64,000 nt of DNA from Yamagishiella unicocca (Eukaryota; Chlorophyta; Chlorophyceae; Chlamydomonadales; Volvocaceae), in assembly GCA_003116995.1 (NCBI GenBank), contig BDSL01000108.1:248001-312000 (forward strand), given 5' to 3'. Positions 22,701-33,756 of the stretch are shown here, piece after piece (the stretch's first letter is position 1; each line of letters starts with the position of its first letter). The notes beneath the pieces were generated by a model. The model made no database searches, was not told the DNA's origin, and saw nothing but the letters and a program-made list of their open reading frames with translations. A program made the position numbers and the translations under genes.

Positions 22701-25114
22701 CCGCGATTGTGATCACCCTCCTGGTCTTGGCTGTGGCTGGAGCTACAGCGCGACAGGCTTCCGCCGCCGCCAGGGCGGCCGTGGCCGCTTCCAACGCCGC
22801 CGCCGCCGCCGCGCCACCCGTCCAGGGACTGCCGCTGATGAAGCCCGGCCTGATTGGCCAGCCCTGCGCTGCCGCCACCGCCGCCACGGCTCTGCAGGGC
22901 GTGCGCAGCGTCCATCTGCGCCTGCATCTGCGCCTCGATGTGCGCCTGCATCTCCTCCAGGGTCGGGCCTTCGCCCCCACTGCCGCTGCCGCCGTGCCGA
23001 TCGCCGGTTACCCCGCGGCCATGGCCGCTGCCGCCGCTGCCCCCCCCCGCGCTGCCATGCGTCCCAGCGCCGCGCCGTTGTCGTGTGGGCGGCGGCATCT
23101 GGTCGCAGTCGTCATCCATTGCGTCCACCTGGATACCTGCCATGCGCACGCCGCCTTGGCTGTACCCAGGGGGCCCTATGGCAGTAGCCGGCGTAACGCC
23201 CAGCCCCGCCGAGCCTTGGTAGCCCCGCGACGCAGCGATGTACGCGGCCTGGAGCGCTGAGTCAAACCCAGCAGCAGCCGCAGCACGGGCGGCAGCGCTG
23301 GTGCCCGGGCCGGGAGCCGCATTGGCTGCGCCAGGCGGAGGCGAGCTAGGGGCGCTGCCGCCGCTGGTTGCTGCCGGGTCTTCCTCGAGGATATCGGGAC
23401 GAGGCGCGCGGGGTCGACCGCGCTTCCGTGGCTCAATCTTGAGCTCCTGCTGCACGGGAGCTGCCACGGCTGCGGTCACGACCTGCCGAGGGGACAGAGC
23501 GTGGAGTCGTGCCTGGGCCGACATGGCCGATAGGGACGTTTGCGAGTAATGGCGGCAGGCGGCGCACCGCATATGCATTGAGGGATCAACGCGGACGATT
23601 GGGGGGGCATGATGTGTAGGCCTCGTTTGCTTGCGCTGGCGGGGTGTACTGGGTCACCTGCTACGCTTGCGTCGGGGGTAGCCACTTTCCAGCCCCTCTC
23701 CCCGACCCTCCTGACTCCAGCCTTTCGACTCGAAACCCCACGTCGCACAAAACACCCCGCTCTGTCCGTGCCGGACATTGGCAAGGCACTCACCTGCGAT
23801 TCAGGTCGTCCGCTGCTGTCACGATAGAGTGTGTTCAGGGAGCAAGTGGTGTGTGGTGGGGGAGTGGTGGGGGAGGGGGCGGAATCCGTCAGGCTGTAAT
23901 ACAAGCGGACACCGCAAATCAATCAAGGTTGTGGCAGGTACGAGGAGCAAGGGAGCTCGTCCGCACGGTGGATGATTGAGGGCTGGGCAGAGTTACGGTT
24001 CCGGTGAAGCACGAGGGGGAGCTGGCTTCCACGCCAACCCACCTGGCTGCGTGCAAGTTTGTCAGGGGCATGTTGCGGCGCTTGTAGAAGCGTATCATGA
24101 GGGCCTTGCGGCAATTCCTGCGTACGGCGGCAAGACAGGACCTGATTCCTTTTGCTCGCGTTCAAGGTGGAGGCGCACCCACTTTTCCTCGTACGACCAT
24201 GCCGCACCGACAGAAGACAAGACTTATGTCGGACACACCCACCGATTTCCACCATCAAATTCCTCCACCTGGGAGAAGGGTGAAGAAGGGACGTTAGGTG
24301 AACGACTAGCACGTACGTGCGCTTACCGTGGCACATCCCTGTATGCGTCAGGTTGAATCAGCACAAATACTTACGAGATGAAACTTGCCGCATTGCTGGC
24401 AAAACCGACAGGACCGACCCTCGATGCTGAGACTGAGGGACTTCATATGCGCCTCACATATCCGAAATCGGCGGTAGTACGCTTTGCTGTTTGCTAGGTC
24501 TGCATGACATCCCTGCATACCAAGTAAAATGGTGCGCGCGAGAACCTTAGTGAAAACCGCCCCTGTCGCACTTGCACCCTTGTCACAACGAGGCGCACCT
24601 TCACCTGCAAAAAAGAACATAAGAACACAAATAAAGGTTGGATGTATTAAAACGGAACAAGAAAACGGAAGTGTAGAACTTGAAGGTCGAGGGAGCCGTT
24701 GCTACGGGGTGCAAGAGAAGGCGGCCTCGGCTATCTTACCAAGCAGCAAACGTCTGGTTTCGATGTAGCAGATTGGGGGCCTGTGATAATGTCGTAGAGG
24801 TTTCAACAGCCGGAACTGAACAACTTTTAGGCGCAGAGGGCATCGCGAGCTGACCCCACCTGGCGCCGACACAGGCGCAGCCTGAATCTCCTGCCTCGCC
24901 TGTGGCACTGCATGGAGGTGCAACTGAGGCTGCTCATAGTCGGGGTCGTCTGTTCGTTCTGAAAAGGCGATAAGGCCAGCGGCGATTTGTACGCGACACG
25001 TTAGGACCTCCGCCTCCATCCAGGAACCAGATACTCACCCTTCTTTTGAACCGTTATGCGTCTCCTATCAAAGGCGTAGTCGTCTTCATCCCAAGGGGCT
25101 TCTTCGTTTTCCAT
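13778..25114 (-). CDS. SBP-box transcription factor with ankyrin repeats
   Basis: Squamosa-promoter-binding-type regulator, roughly 2,000 residues. Exons (minus): 25114-25039, 24958-24860, 24604-24576, 24512-24375, 24268-24243, 24117-24043, 23815-23794, 23482-22406, 22137-21907, 21654-20283, 19840-19667, 19228-19074, 18565-18254, 17709-17628, 17149 to about 16300 (internal splicing unresolved), 16161-15523, 15069-14693, 14472-13778 (TAA). The SBP domain starts at C65: C-x4-C, then 16 residues to CEAH, CQQCGKFH, then NCRKALMIRFYKRR, so all eight zinc ligands are present. An AT-hook-like RKRGRPRAPRP follows. Further on are SPL1-type blocks (LSVKLHGVRPEQLAPDVAQR, LRSGCVNLVLD, a GLAILEWEC block) and ankyrin repeats (LSLLHVAAYSG, GLTPLQLAALQ). 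Plant SPL1/12 and algal CRR1 share this order, but no CRR1-like Cys-rich tail is seen. Gly, Gln and His runs are extensive. Confidence 0.85.
15080..15182. repeat. Imperfect tandem repeat in an SBP-gene intron
   Basis: Three to four copies of a unit of about 29 bases built on CGTGGAACAGTGGGGG and GAAGAGGAAGACC. They lie in the intron just upstream of the first ankyrin exon and encode nothing in the gene's reading direction. Confidence 0.75.
16379..16458. repeat. Two-copy 38-bp repeat at the unresolved SBP exon
   Basis: CCTGCCTGTGCACCTCCCCC and its flanks occur twice in a row. On the gene strand the unit contains repeated GGGAG-GTG donor-like sites, and this is where the splice pattern of exon 15 could not be resolved, so the duplication may create alternative splice sites. 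Confidence 0.6.
18105..18235 (-). repeat. Dispersed short palindromic element, copy 1
   Basis: About 130 bases starting TTTAGCCGCCGAAGGTCG, with a small palindrome (GAAGGTCGT-CAT-ACGACCTTC at 18121-18141) and ending in a CACGGGTCGTCCTCGAAC-like tail. Related copies are at 46850-46965 and, inverted, at 47525-47650. It sits in the intron between exons 13 and 14 of the SBP gene. Probably a small non-autonomous element (MITE-like). Confidence 0.65.
24513..24575 (-). other. GC-AG intron inside the SBP domain
   Basis: This 63-base intron begins GCAAGT and ends GCAG. Splicing here joins PRCDKG to GCHADL and gives C-x4-C spacing, the first zinc-finger ligand pair of SBP domains. Reading through the intron stays open but places that Cys 23 residues from its partner, and no GT donor gives the right phase. 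GCAAGT is the known strong consensus of GC-AG introns. Confidence 0.75.
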
Positions 25115-26559
25115 TTATATTTTACCGTCAAGTCAAGGGAATGTGAAAAGTGCGGCTCGGGCCATGTGCCCTAATCAACGGCAAAGATGGTGCGGTCCCC
25201 ACCGGCGTGACATATTTAAGCAGACCATTGTAGCGAGATTTGCCCCATCCGAGACCGTATGAAACTACCGCCGATGCCGACTTTAGACTATGGTACACGG
25301 GTCCGACGAGCAGCACAGACGGACCGGCTGGCCGCTTGGCCGAATGCAGAACGGACACCCCTAAAAGGCAAAAATACAAGCGAGCGTGGGAGAGCTGCGC
25401 GGAGGATGCTCGTCATGACATTCCCTGCTAAAAAAAGCCGAGATCGTATGTGGAGAGGGCCGGGACCGTATAATGTACTGCCGTCGCCGATTTCGTGGGA
25501 GGTGCCGCGGAAGTAAATCGCTACATGAACATAAAGCGAAGGAGAGACCTTAAAGTCCTTAATGAATTAAGTTCCTGTGTAAGCACGTGTAAAGCTGCAT
25601 GTTCTGTAGATCGAAGTTGTCAGGCGTTAGAACCGACCACTGCGTGTTATGGCCGATGTCGCACCTGCTACGCAAAAATTGACATGGAGACCTTTCACAC
25701 GATATATGCTGCCCACAACGCAATTGCAGCTACCGATGTCTTAGCTGCTCTTCGACCGAACCTCACGCCTGCGCAACGTAGCAAATACCTACGAAATCAT
25801 GCCGCGGTACTGAGGCTAGGCACGTCGAGGTTAGGGGAACAAGGGAGGCCGAAGCTGGTGGTTCGCAGCTTGGACGAAGTCGAGCGCCTGGTATGCCATG
25901 CGAGCTCGAACGGTACGTATTCCAATGGCCTTGATCGCCTGCCGCACCCGAGGTGATGTTCTTTCCACATTTTGCATCACGACAGATGCTGGAAAGCTAG
26001 CTATCTTCTGGGGCTCCACTGCTGGGACCTCCTTGCTGGCCCTGTTCTCAGCGGCATCTGGCTCAGCAGGGGAAGCCGCTGGAGATTGTGGCGCAAGTTT
26101 TGCCGGAAATGCAGGTGGCACACTTAAAGGTGTGTGTAGAATAGTGTAACTTCACGGACCCCAGGCAAGGGACGTTGCAGCACAGAAGCCATGCTTAAAG
26201 ACGCTGCACTGAATGTCCGCCTAGCCCTGCCACATTCCACGTTATGCTTCAGTTCATATCTGTACTGAAATACTTTAAGCACATGTTGCAAGCCAAACTG
26301 AAGGCATCCTTTTGCATCGCGACCCATGTCGCAGGTCTTAAACCTAAGGTCGGGGGCCGGCCATCCATGGGCAAGCCGACTCGCCCACCCCCACCGAACC
26401 TGCCAACCGGGCCAGCAGGTAAACCACAGTGCAACGACGAAGTAACGTGGCGTAAATTTGGTGATCCATGTCCCTGTTGTGCCGGTTCCCATCTTACAAC
26501 TCGTCTGCCTACCTCCAAGCCTTACTACAGCGCCCTTCCATTGTTTTCTTGTTGACAGG
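25115..26559. other. Intergenic region, weak coding hints only
   Basis: Lies between the divergent SBP start and the Helitron exons, so it should hold the SBP promoter and the Helitron 5' part. A plus frame at 25495-25956 (154 residues) has several Cys pairs (CVSTCKAAC, CYGRCRTCY). Another at 26244-26555 contains CPCCAGSH. Either could be an upstream Helitron exon, but no phase-consistent join was found. The Helitron 5' end was not located. Confidence 0.4.
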
Positions 26560-29500
26560 GCCTGTGGGAGGCACTGCAGGTGCCGCAGCAGTCCCGGTGG
26601 ACCCCCTTCAGGGCTGCACGATGATCCCACCGGATGCGGGCAAGCGGGCTGCCTGCCCTGACCCCATCTTCTGCGCTGTGTACGAGGCCCTCATCACCGC
26701 CAAGGCACCGGATGTTCCCCACCCACTGGTCATGAGGGAGGTCGCCATGAGCATGATTGAGGCCAACTGGGGCGCCATGTGGCCAAGCATCGCCAAGCAG
26801 CACGGCTCGGGCCTGCCAAGCGACTGCACCGCTGCTCTGTATCGGGCCAGCATGCTGGAGGGACAAGTACGTGGCGGGGTGGCTGAGCTGACATGCGTAG
26901 CAGTGGCCCTACATATCGGCATCACTGCATTGACGCAAGGCGGACAGCAGGTGGCCTTTGTGGGTGGAGCACGGCAGCCGATGGAAGTATGCCTAGTCAC
27001 CTGCCCTACCTTGGAGGGCCAAAGGGCGTACTTTGGCATCACAGTGGGGCCACGCACCTGGACTGGCCAGCGCCGGGTGCACCTCTTCACTGCTGCAGCA
27101 GCCGTTGGCATAACCTTCAGCGAGGCACCCATGCTATACCGTGCCCAGCAGCTGACAGCAGCCTTGGCGGTCCTGTCACCAGGCACTAACTTCCAGGCGT
27201 CTGACATCCTTGCAGAATGGGCTGCACAGCATGACCATGCTGTTGTCCTGGAGCAGACGCGGGACGCCATTCAACAAGTGCCCCTCGCCGCAGTACGACA
27301 GGCAGCTGGCCTGGCCCCGCCCGTGTTGGCAACACCACCCGTGGTGCAACCACCTCCTGCAGCAGCCAGCGCCTACCCGCCGGATGTTGTGGAGCATGTG
27401 CCAACTGGCCTGTGGTCGCAGAGCTGGGTGGGAGGTGGCCCTGGCAACAGGCATGGGATAGGCCAGCGACGCACGGCCTGGCAAGCTGTCACCGCCGCAC
27501 TCCTGGCAACCGCTCTCATAGTGTGCGCCTTTTGCGGGGTCTGCACCTTTGACATTGGCAACAGCCTCGCCAACTGGCACCTGCTGCAGCCAGAGTCCAG
27601 CGATGCGATCCCACCTTACCAGCTGTACAACAGCTTGCACGCCGGAAGCCTTCAAGCCAGTGATGGCAGGTGGCATGTGTGTCCAACCTGCAAACCCACA
27701 CCTACGCCTAGCAATCCCCACCTGCAGCATGTGGTGTTCATGACGCCTAACTACATGAAGGCCGTCCTGTGCTTGGACCCTCTGCAGCAAATGCGGCTGG
27801 CTCTTGTGGACGTGGGAATAGGGTTTCTTGCTCATGCATATGGCTACATGGCAGCCCGCTTACGTGTGCAGCACTGCATGGCAGCTCTCATTCTCAATTG
27901 GAACCCTGTGGACTGGTCACGTGCGACAAGCCTACCAGCAGCGCTGCGGGAAGTCCTGGCGTGGTCTGTGCTGCACAATCCCATCATCACACGCTACCTG
28001 ACCCTTCTGGAGCAGGCTCCACTCTCACGCCCGTTGCCGTACCTGACACCGGAAGCTGTCGCGTCGTTTGCAAGTGATGCCAAGCTGCGCAGCCCGTTGG
28101 CCATGGCAACAGCCGAGACCGATGCTGTTGTCAGGAGCAACCTCAGCGTTGTAATCCCCACTGCGAGATTGCAGGGCTCGCAGAAGCCCACAGTGTACGA
28201 CGCTGGCACGCTGGCACCACGTGCTGTTGACCATCCAGTGCATGCCTTGCGTGTGAATGTGGATGGCACAGAAACCCAGGATGGCCCGCCTGGTGTGACT
28301 GCAGAAGTTGCCTCCTTTCCGTACTTGTTTCCATTTGGCAGCGGCGCTTTCTTTGGAGCCACTACCTTGGTTAAGTACCTCCATTACCGCATGCAGTGCC
28401 TGTTCAGCCCCTGGACGTTGTGCAAGCCATACATGCTGCTCATGTACGTCCTGCGCCAATCCGCACGCTTCAAGGAGCCCCACCTTGAGGTAAGGCGGGT
28501 ACCAACCAGTGTGGATCGGCTGCTAGGCCCCATAACATGCGAACCCTCGCTCTCGGTATGAGAAGTAGGTCATGATAAGGTGGGGCATTGCAGTTCATTA
28601 CAGTCACTGTGAAGGATATGCGGACCTCAATGCAGCCTATGCCATCACCTGGCAAACGTTTCGAACCCCCAACCCCTCACACCCACCGCCATCTGCCAAA
28701 ACCTGCTTTGGCAGGCTGTCATGGAGACCTCCCTGCACAAGTACAAGGCAACGCATCCCCAGGCTACTGACGAGGATGCTGTACGACATGTTATACGCCA
28801 CAAGATTCCCGCCACAATCCCAAACACCCCTGCCTGGCATCGGAGCAACCTCCAGGACTTGCTGTGCCTTGTGGACAAATGGGGCATGCCATCATTCTTC
28901 CTGACGCTCACCACTGATGAAGTCAGTGAGACCAAGTGGCCAGAGGTGCAGTCCCTTGAGGAAAAGCTCCAAGAGTGAGTATGGGTATAGCCGGGTGGGT
29001 AACGCAAGTAGCCAAGTGATTGGGAACTGAATATGGCAACCGCCATGCCTGCACCATCGTATTGGATTATACATGGTTGGCTCCAACTCCTCTATCCTAT
29101 GTGCACTTTGATTGGTCCTCCCCACCCACTTGCGTACCTATGGCTTGCCACCCACCCAGCAACTTTGCGCCCCATCTTTCCTAATAGTCATTTACAGCAC
29201 ATGTTCAGCTTCACCCCCCATCCACAATACCTCCCTGTGCTCTGCACCCCATTCTGCATGACTGCGCCTCATACTACTCTACAGCCGTAACCCCATCGCA
29301 AAGGACAGCATATTTCTACTCCCATACAGCAGAAGCAACCCACCTTAGGCACCGGCTTCAATGTGAGGCTATATAGTGCCTACGAACCACCATTCCGCTC
29401 GTTACACCCATCATGGAAAATATCACCTGGTAGCAGTCATCATCAGTAACCCTCAACATCGCCCCTCCCCCCCATTCCCAACAAATACAGCTTTTGTCAG

Positions 29501-32500
29501 GGTTACACCTGGAAGGATGCCCCAGCTGAGAATGCCTACTTGGCGCACACACGCATCCAGACCTTTATGAAGGACGTCCTGAAAGCCGACCGGGGTTCTG
29601 AGAGCCGTGGGGGCGTCTTGGGCCGGGTGCTGCATTGGGTGGTGCGATATGAAGTCCAGAACCGACATGCCTTACATGCACACATTATTCTCTGGGTGCA
29701 TCCCGATGATGTGGACACAGTGTCTTCTGAGGTGATTGCATGTGTGCCAGCGAGGTATCTTGGGGACGCCTCTGCACCAACCTGCCCCACAACAAAGGAT
29801 TACTGGGAAGTCCCCGATGACCCGCACTCAGCAGATCTCCTTCACCATGTCCTGAGGAAACAGATGCACACATGCACCCCGGCAGGGGAGGCGGGTTGCT
29901 GCGCATCGGGGCACTGCAAATATAAATTCCCCTGGGCGCCGCATCCCCATGCCCAGCCTACAATAGACGCCACCACCATGCGTTACCAGTACTACCGGCC
30001 GACATGGGCTCACCGCAATGTAGTCCCCTACCACCCAGTTCTGGCACTCCTCTGGGGAGCTCACCTTAACATCCAGCGCATCAACTCGTCCAGCTGGTCC
30101 TTCTACATCCTCAAGTATGCCATGAAGGTAATAGCCCGCACCTCTACCTGCCAATGAATCCTGGAAACACTAATGCCAAACCAGAGGCACAATATTCACG
30201 TGTGGCTTCAACCTATTGTAGTACGACACTTCATGGGTGTATGGCCTTGTCTCCTGTATGTACCCTACCACCTCAACATGGACTGCCTCTCACCATGTGC
30301 TCCCTTTTCCCTCTGTACACACTCTGGCCCAGACGGAGCCCATTGGGGCCGTCGACATCAGTGAGGCCTCCCGAGTTGCCCTGGGCCTTGATGACAAAGG
30401 GCCTGATGGGAGCAGCACTCCCAACTACCTGGCAGCCATGATATCCGCCTTCTACTGTTCCAGCGTCATCAGCCCTACCCTGGCGTACATGACTCTGGCT
30501 GGCATCCCAACGGTAAGCCCTCTTGCATATGCCGTTAATCTTGACATGGGCTTGGGCCCCTGGGGCTGTAGGTAAGCCCTCCTGAACTTGTAGCCTACAG
30601 TACAAGACATGACCTTCCTTTCAACGTGTGCCTTCAAGACTTTGTGTAATGTGGGGGGCCGTGCAGATTCATGGCAGTCCATGCCATGGTATGTGGGCAG
30701 GCTCCTCGTACAAGGCCTGTCCGGTTCCAATGTTAGCACCCTATGTCAGTCAGCTCTGGACTGACATGCCTCCACACCATGCTCCCAAGCAGGTCATGAT
30801 GTCTTCCGCCGTCAAGTACATTGACAGCTCTCCAGTCACATCCCGCACGCGGCGAGTACTCAGCACCGGCAAGGCAGGCAAGCTACATGGCAACAACAAG
30901 CTTAGCATCGCCCCCATTGAGGTGTACTCTACACGGCCGACCCAGCTGGAAGCAGTGACCTTCAAGAAGTACTTTACTCACTATCGTGTACATGATGGAG
31001 ATGGCACCCCGCGACGTGCCACCTTTTGCGGCCTCACCCAGACCAACCAGCGCCTCTTCCGGTTGGAGGAGGCAGCACTAGTGCGCTTCACTGAGTTCGA
31101 CCCCTCTGCCAACCCTGAGGGCTTCTTTTACAACCTGTTGTTGGAGCATGTCCCTTTCCGACATGAGGCTGATCTCCTGTCGGAAGCCAATCGGTCAGGC
31201 ACCTACTTCGAAGAGTGCCAACTGCGGCAGGTCATTAACAACACCGAGGACCTGGACACCCACCTTTCAGCGTAAGTGTGCAACTGGCGTCGAACCCATC
31301 ACCTTTTCAACCCCAGGGCTATGTCAGCTGGATGTGACACATGCGCCTGGCATTTTTTAGATCATACATACACACAAAGAGGGCGGGCTCGCCAGCACTG
31401 GACCGCTTGATGCACCGCCTTACTTTCTAGAACCACCATGATCGTGCAAAACCCGTCATCCCTCAGTATAGAGTGTACTACCATGCCCGTCCTTCTAGCT
31501 TGAATAGTGCTCCTCCAGCAAGCCTTCAGCCGAACTCAACTGTTGCATGCTACCACAGGTATTCAGCGTACCACCTTTATGACTTTGAGAAACGGCACGC
31601 CATGCTTGCCGCCGTCCTCTCCAAGTACTCTCCGGATGAGTCCCTGGAGATGTTTGGTGAAGATGCTGACATCGCACTCACGGCAGCTGTAGCTGGGGAC
31701 ACAGCTGTTGATGGGGAAGCTGCTGGGGAGCCCGCAGAGGACGCCACGGACAACACTCCCCAGGAACGCCTCGCGCGCCAGGCTGAGCGTGCTAGGCTCC
31801 GTGCAGCGGCTCGTGATGCTCGGCAAGCAGCTGCTCTGACATCGGAGTTCGAGGAGCTTGATGATACTCCCTTGACGGCACATCAACAGCTGTCAGTAGA
31901 TGCAATCCTCTCGCAGCTGAACGGCCTCGTTGTGCTCAGTGGCGGACCAGGCAGTGGCAAGACGTTCACCACCAAGAAGCTTACTCGCCTGTTGCGCCAG
32001 CGTGGCAAAATTGTGCAGCTCTCCGCATCCACTGGTGCGGCGGCAGTGCGCCTTAGTCGCTACGCTTCAACCAACCATGCCGCCTTTAACCTGCCAGTTG
32101 GGACTCGGGGGGCACCGTCCCATTTCCGCGAGATGCGTTCGACAGATGCTCGTGCTGAAGCCATGCGGAGCACCGATGTGTTCATCCTGGACGAGTTCTC
32201 CATGATGACAGCGGAGCAGCTGATGCGGTCCATCTTGGCCATTTGGCACAGCACAGGCCTGCCCAGCATCGCAGACATGCTGGCCTGCAAGCTTGTCATC
32301 CTGGTGGGAGACCATGCACAGGTATGCCTGCCAAGGCTGTGGCAGTGGCTGCTCCACATAGTGTGTGCTTGTTTGCCTCCCGTAGCAGATACTGATGCAC
32401 ATCTCCCTCGGTCCCTGTACTCGGGGTATCAGCTAAGAGGCCTGCCCACTTGCAAGACACCCTGGGATGGCCCACTGCTTATGCTGTAGCCCTACTTCCT

Positions 32501-33756
32501 GCTTTAGAGACCTCCAACCGCACTTCCTCCCACTGTCCCGCCCCTTGCATCCCTCCAATCCCTACCCAGTTGCCCCCAGTTTGCACTCACCTCAACCGTC
32601 TACCAGCAGAGGAGGCACGGTCTCAACTGTGCACACGGTGCTGTATTAGCTCTTCACCGTTGTGGCGCCAAGCGCGTCACATCCACCTTCCCGTATCAGT
32701 GCGCCATGCCCGTGATGCTGTCTTTGCCGCCTTCCTGGACACCATTCGTGTCCGGCTGCCAACACAGCGCGAAATTGATGACACCTTTGGCGCGTTTACT
32801 GCCCAGAACCCCATGTACATCAGCGAGGCTGCCGTCGCCACATCAGTGCAGCTGGATACCACGGTCCTGTGCACCACACGCGAGGATGCCCGCCTCCACA
32901 ACCTCAACATTCTCCACCGTCTCGAGGACGAGGCTGTGGTTGACGAGGTCCATGCCTGCCCCCTTGTTCACAATGTGACTGACCCACACGACCTCACCAC
33001 GCTTGATGCCTGGCTGCGTGCCCCAGATTTCCGTACCCTGTCTGAGGTGGCTGTCAAGTCGCGGGTTATCCTTACGGAGAACTGCGACCTCGCACGGGGC
33101 GCTGCCAATGGAGCTACAGGGGTCGTCACAAAGCTCAACTTTGATGCGGCCGGCAAGCTGGTCAGCGTCTGCCTCATCCTCGATGACACCGGCAAAGCCA
33201 TTACAATCTCCCGCAGGAAGACGAGCCGGAAAGCGCTGAATGGTGTCATGTACTACAAGTCCACCTTTCCTCTGGCACTGGGCTGGGCCATAACAGCACA
33301 CCGGGCACAGGTGTGACACTCGCTGCAACATTGCTGCAACATTGCCCCGCCTCCAGCGGGGTCTCGGCCACACTGAACTCCCCAAACTGTTATCTTGTTT
33401 TTGCAGCCCCCCTACTGCGCAATCACCTTACTTCCGCTGCCTGTTTCACCCCGACCCCCTCTGATCAGGGGGCCACACTCGCGTCATCAACAATCCTACA
33501 CGCCCGAGATGCCTTTGTACCTGGCCTCCTCTATGTCATGCTCTCACGGGTGACTGAGCGCTCGCTCCTCAAAATCGTGGGCCGCCTCACACCAGACATG
33601 TTTGAGCCAGTGCGGATGCCTGGCTTCTCTCAGCCGCAAGAGGATGGGGTGGCGCCCATGAGGGACATCCGGCCGCCAGTGCCTCCTCCCATCGACCGCA
33701 CTATGCAAGACTTTAGCGCCGATGCTGATGACCTGGATGCTGACCTCCTGGTGTGA
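26560..33756 (+). mobile_element. Autonomous-type Helitron (coding core)
   Basis: Eukaryotic rolling-circle transposon. All domains expected of a Helitron transposase are present in order on one strand: Helitron-like N-terminal region, Rep nuclease motifs and a Pif1-type helicase. No frameshift or stop that splicing could not remove was seen in the motif-bearing exons, so the copy may be recent. Helitrons leave no target duplication and end in a hairpin followed by CTRR. Neither terminus could be assigned; palindromes near 35.7-35.8 kb are candidates for the 3' end. Confidence 0.85.
26560..33756 (+). CDS. Helitron Rep/helicase transposase, multi-exon
   Basis: Approximate exon blocks: 26560-28556, 28715-28974, about 29498-30126, 30333-30511, 30790-31274, about 31560-32321, about 32690-33309 and about 33468-33756. 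The first exon carries an OTU-like stretch (PDPIFCAVYEAL, later VMREVAMSMIEANWG), Cys pairs (CAFCGVC, CPTCK), and the Helitron N-domain SFPYLFPFGSGAF with KYLHYRMQ. Rep motifs: FFLTLTTDE, the HxH pair in HALHAHIILWVH, and the two-Tyr YILKY. Linker blocks EGFFYNLLLEHVPFR and TYFEEC are typical. Helicase motifs: GGPGSGKT (I), ASTGAAA (Ia), DEFSMM (II), LVGDHAQ (III), NCDLARGAANGATG, FPLALGWAITAHRAQ and LLYVMLSRV. It would nick and unwind DNA during transposition. The 5' end and the 28974/29498 junction phase are unresolved. The OTU assignment is weaker than the rest. Confidence 0.85.

Noticed and set aside
20702..23260. 852-residue plus-strand open frame
   Set aside because: Antisense shadow of the GC-rich SBP gene exons. 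It is Pro/Arg/Ser composition only, with no motif, while the minus strand has family blocks and consistent splicing.
13778..25114. Assignment of the SBP gene as CRR1, the copper response regulator
   Set aside because: The domain order is similar, but the metallothionein-like Cys-rich C-terminus was not found, so orthology is not supported.
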